The notes beneath the pieces are model-generated. The model saw nothing but the letters and a program-made list of their open reading frames with translations. It was not told the origin of the DNA and searched no databases. Of a stretch of 64,000 bases of DNA, positions 63,225 to 64,000 are shown in pieces; position 1 is the stretch's first letter; every line of letters starts with the position of its first letter. The DNA is from Nostoc sp. ATCC 43529 (GTDB lineage Bacteria > Cyanobacteriota > Cyanobacteriia > Cyanobacteriales > Nostocaceae). Both the position numbers and the translations under genes were made by a program. The stretch spans positions 62,001-126,000 of the forward strand of contig LWTK01000034.1 of the NCBI GenBank assembly GCA_003326205.1, in the 5' to 3' direction.

Positions 63225-64000
63225 ATGCGGCCTAATCTCCGATATGTTAGAGTTGTAACTTTGACTATACTTAGTGTACTAGGTTTTGGGATGACATACC
63301 CAGAAAATAACCAAGTAAGTACAAATACAAAGTTGCGATTGCATTTGGGAGAAAAAGCTCAAGCTTTACCCCAGAAGAATCAAGTATCAGAAATTGAAAG
63401 GCTCAATGAAGAAGCTATCAAACAATCTCAGCAAGGTCAATCGCAACAAGCATTGCAAACATTAGAAAAAGCATTAGCCATCAGTAGAGAATACGGCGAT
63501 CGCTCTTGGGAAGCTGTAACATTTAATAATATCGGTAGAGTATATCAAAGTCAAAGCAAGTATCCCGCAGCACTTCAATCTTATCAGCAAGCCATAGTGA
63601 TTAATAAAGAACTCGGAGATCTAGTTCAACTTGGCAAAACCTATAGTAATGTCGGTTACTTGTTTGATATCCAAAACAAACCAGAGTTAGCAATTCTTTT
63701 CTACAAAGGTTGCGTCATCAACCGAGAAAAAGCTCGTTTGAATCCATTAACACTAGCTGCACCGCAACCTAATGCTTACAGCATTACTGTTAGTCAGACA
63801 TATCGGATTTTGGGCGAGCGATTACTCAAGCAAAAACGGATTCCTGAAGCTCAACGAACAATGGATTTACTCAAAGTTGAAGAACTAGAGGAGTATCTCC
63901 AAAATGTGCCAGGTAATCAACGTACTGCTAAAGGCATTGATATAGTAGCAGAAGAAAAACCAATTAAACAAAAGTTAGATACAACCCTAGATAATGCTGT
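63225..64000 (+). CDS. Secreted TPR protein (start; runs off the window)
   Basis: The frame is open from ATG 63225 to the window edge (258 codons). GGGAG at 63211-63215 is a good SD. An N-terminal hydrophobic segment (about 9-24) suggests export, then TPR units: LNEEAIKQSQQGQSQQALQTL, AVTFNNIGRVYQSQSKYPAAL and GKTYSNVGYLFDIQNKPELAI. This is how many cyanobacterial TPR-CHAT proteins begin, so the missing part may hold a CHAT domain (inference). Confidence 0.75.
   Translation, partial: MRPNLRYVRVVTLTILSVLGFGMTYPENNQVSTNTKLRLHLGEKAQALPQKNQVSEIERLNEEAIKQSQQGQSQQALQTLEKALAISREYGDRSWEAVTFNNIGRVYQSQSKYPAALQSYQQAIVINKELGDLVQLGKTYSNVGYLFDIQNKPELAILFYKGCVINREKARLNPLTLAAPQPNAYSITVSQTYRILGERLLKQKRIPEAQRTMDLLKVEELEEYLQNVPGNQRTAKGIDIVAEEKPIKQKLDTTLDNA

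Noticed and set aside
1..64000. tRNA, rRNA and known small RNA genes
   Set aside because: Looked for in the larger spacers by eye; no convincing cloverleaf or rRNA sequence was seen. A covariance-model scan would settle this.

Overview
The window is chromosomal DNA of a filamentous, heterocyst-forming-type cyanobacterium, most likely Nostoc or a close relative. Evidence: very frequent HIP1 octamers (GCGATCGC), cyanobacteria-restricted families (DUF3155, CCB1/DUF3529, DUF3611, DUF3598, DUF3143), degenerate heptanucleotide (STRR-type) repeats in many intergenic spaces, and several giant WD40, STAND-NTPase and CHAT proteins of the kind abundant in multicellular cyanobacteria. Genus is inference; no rRNA or tRNA gene was recognised.

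Layout. 0.4-11.9 kb is mostly housekeeping: an SLH envelope protein, a sensor kinase, DUF3155, a CCB1-like cytochrome b6f assembly factor beside a PadR regulator, a DUF3611 membrane protein, serS, rseP, nth, rpsN and aat. 12.1-16.5 kb is accessory: a frameshifted AlbA_2/RecG-like gene, a hicAB pair, a Uma2 nuclease, a DUF3598 gene and a 21-bp tandem array. 16.5-18.4 kb holds ftsX and def. 18.4-34.9 kb contains an HTH-NB-ARC-WD40 protein with 14 near-identical blades, two small membrane proteins, a Cas4-like nuclease, a GNAT enzyme, recJ, two overlapping mini-ORFs and a two-gene module of a P-loop ATPase plus a 1732-residue TPR-STAND-TM-WD40 protein. 34.9-36 kb carries two MITE-like elements. 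36-49.3 kb is again core: clpC, rimI, lysA-cdaA-uppS, DUF3143, two J-domain genes, dnaK and an M28 peptidase, with a Phd/YefM antitoxin gene destroyed by a MITE. 49.5-56.4 kb is accessory: a 41-bp array, a DUF559 nuclease, and a TPR-CHAT protease with a small acidic protein and a membrane protein of CorA-like layout. 56.5-64 kb has a clan AA protease, an EamA transporter beside the remnant of a second copy, a PIG-V-like mannosyltransferase, dxr, a VapBC remnant, a RelE-type TA pair, a thioesterase and the start of a TPR protein running off the window.

The most interesting systems are the CHAT/acidic-protein/membrane-protein locus, whose first two genes sit between ~120-bp direct repeats, and the ATPase + STAND-WD40 pair. 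Both have the modular sensor-NTPase/effector look of conflict or programmed-death systems, though function is inferred from architecture only. A second theme is small mobile DNA: six MITE-like elements with perfect inverted ends are described, three with clear target duplications of 5, 9 or 14-16 bp, one of which has broken an antitoxin gene. Intergenic-type repeats have also entered coding sequence in frame (recJ, the STAND-WD40 gene, the DUF559 C-terminus).
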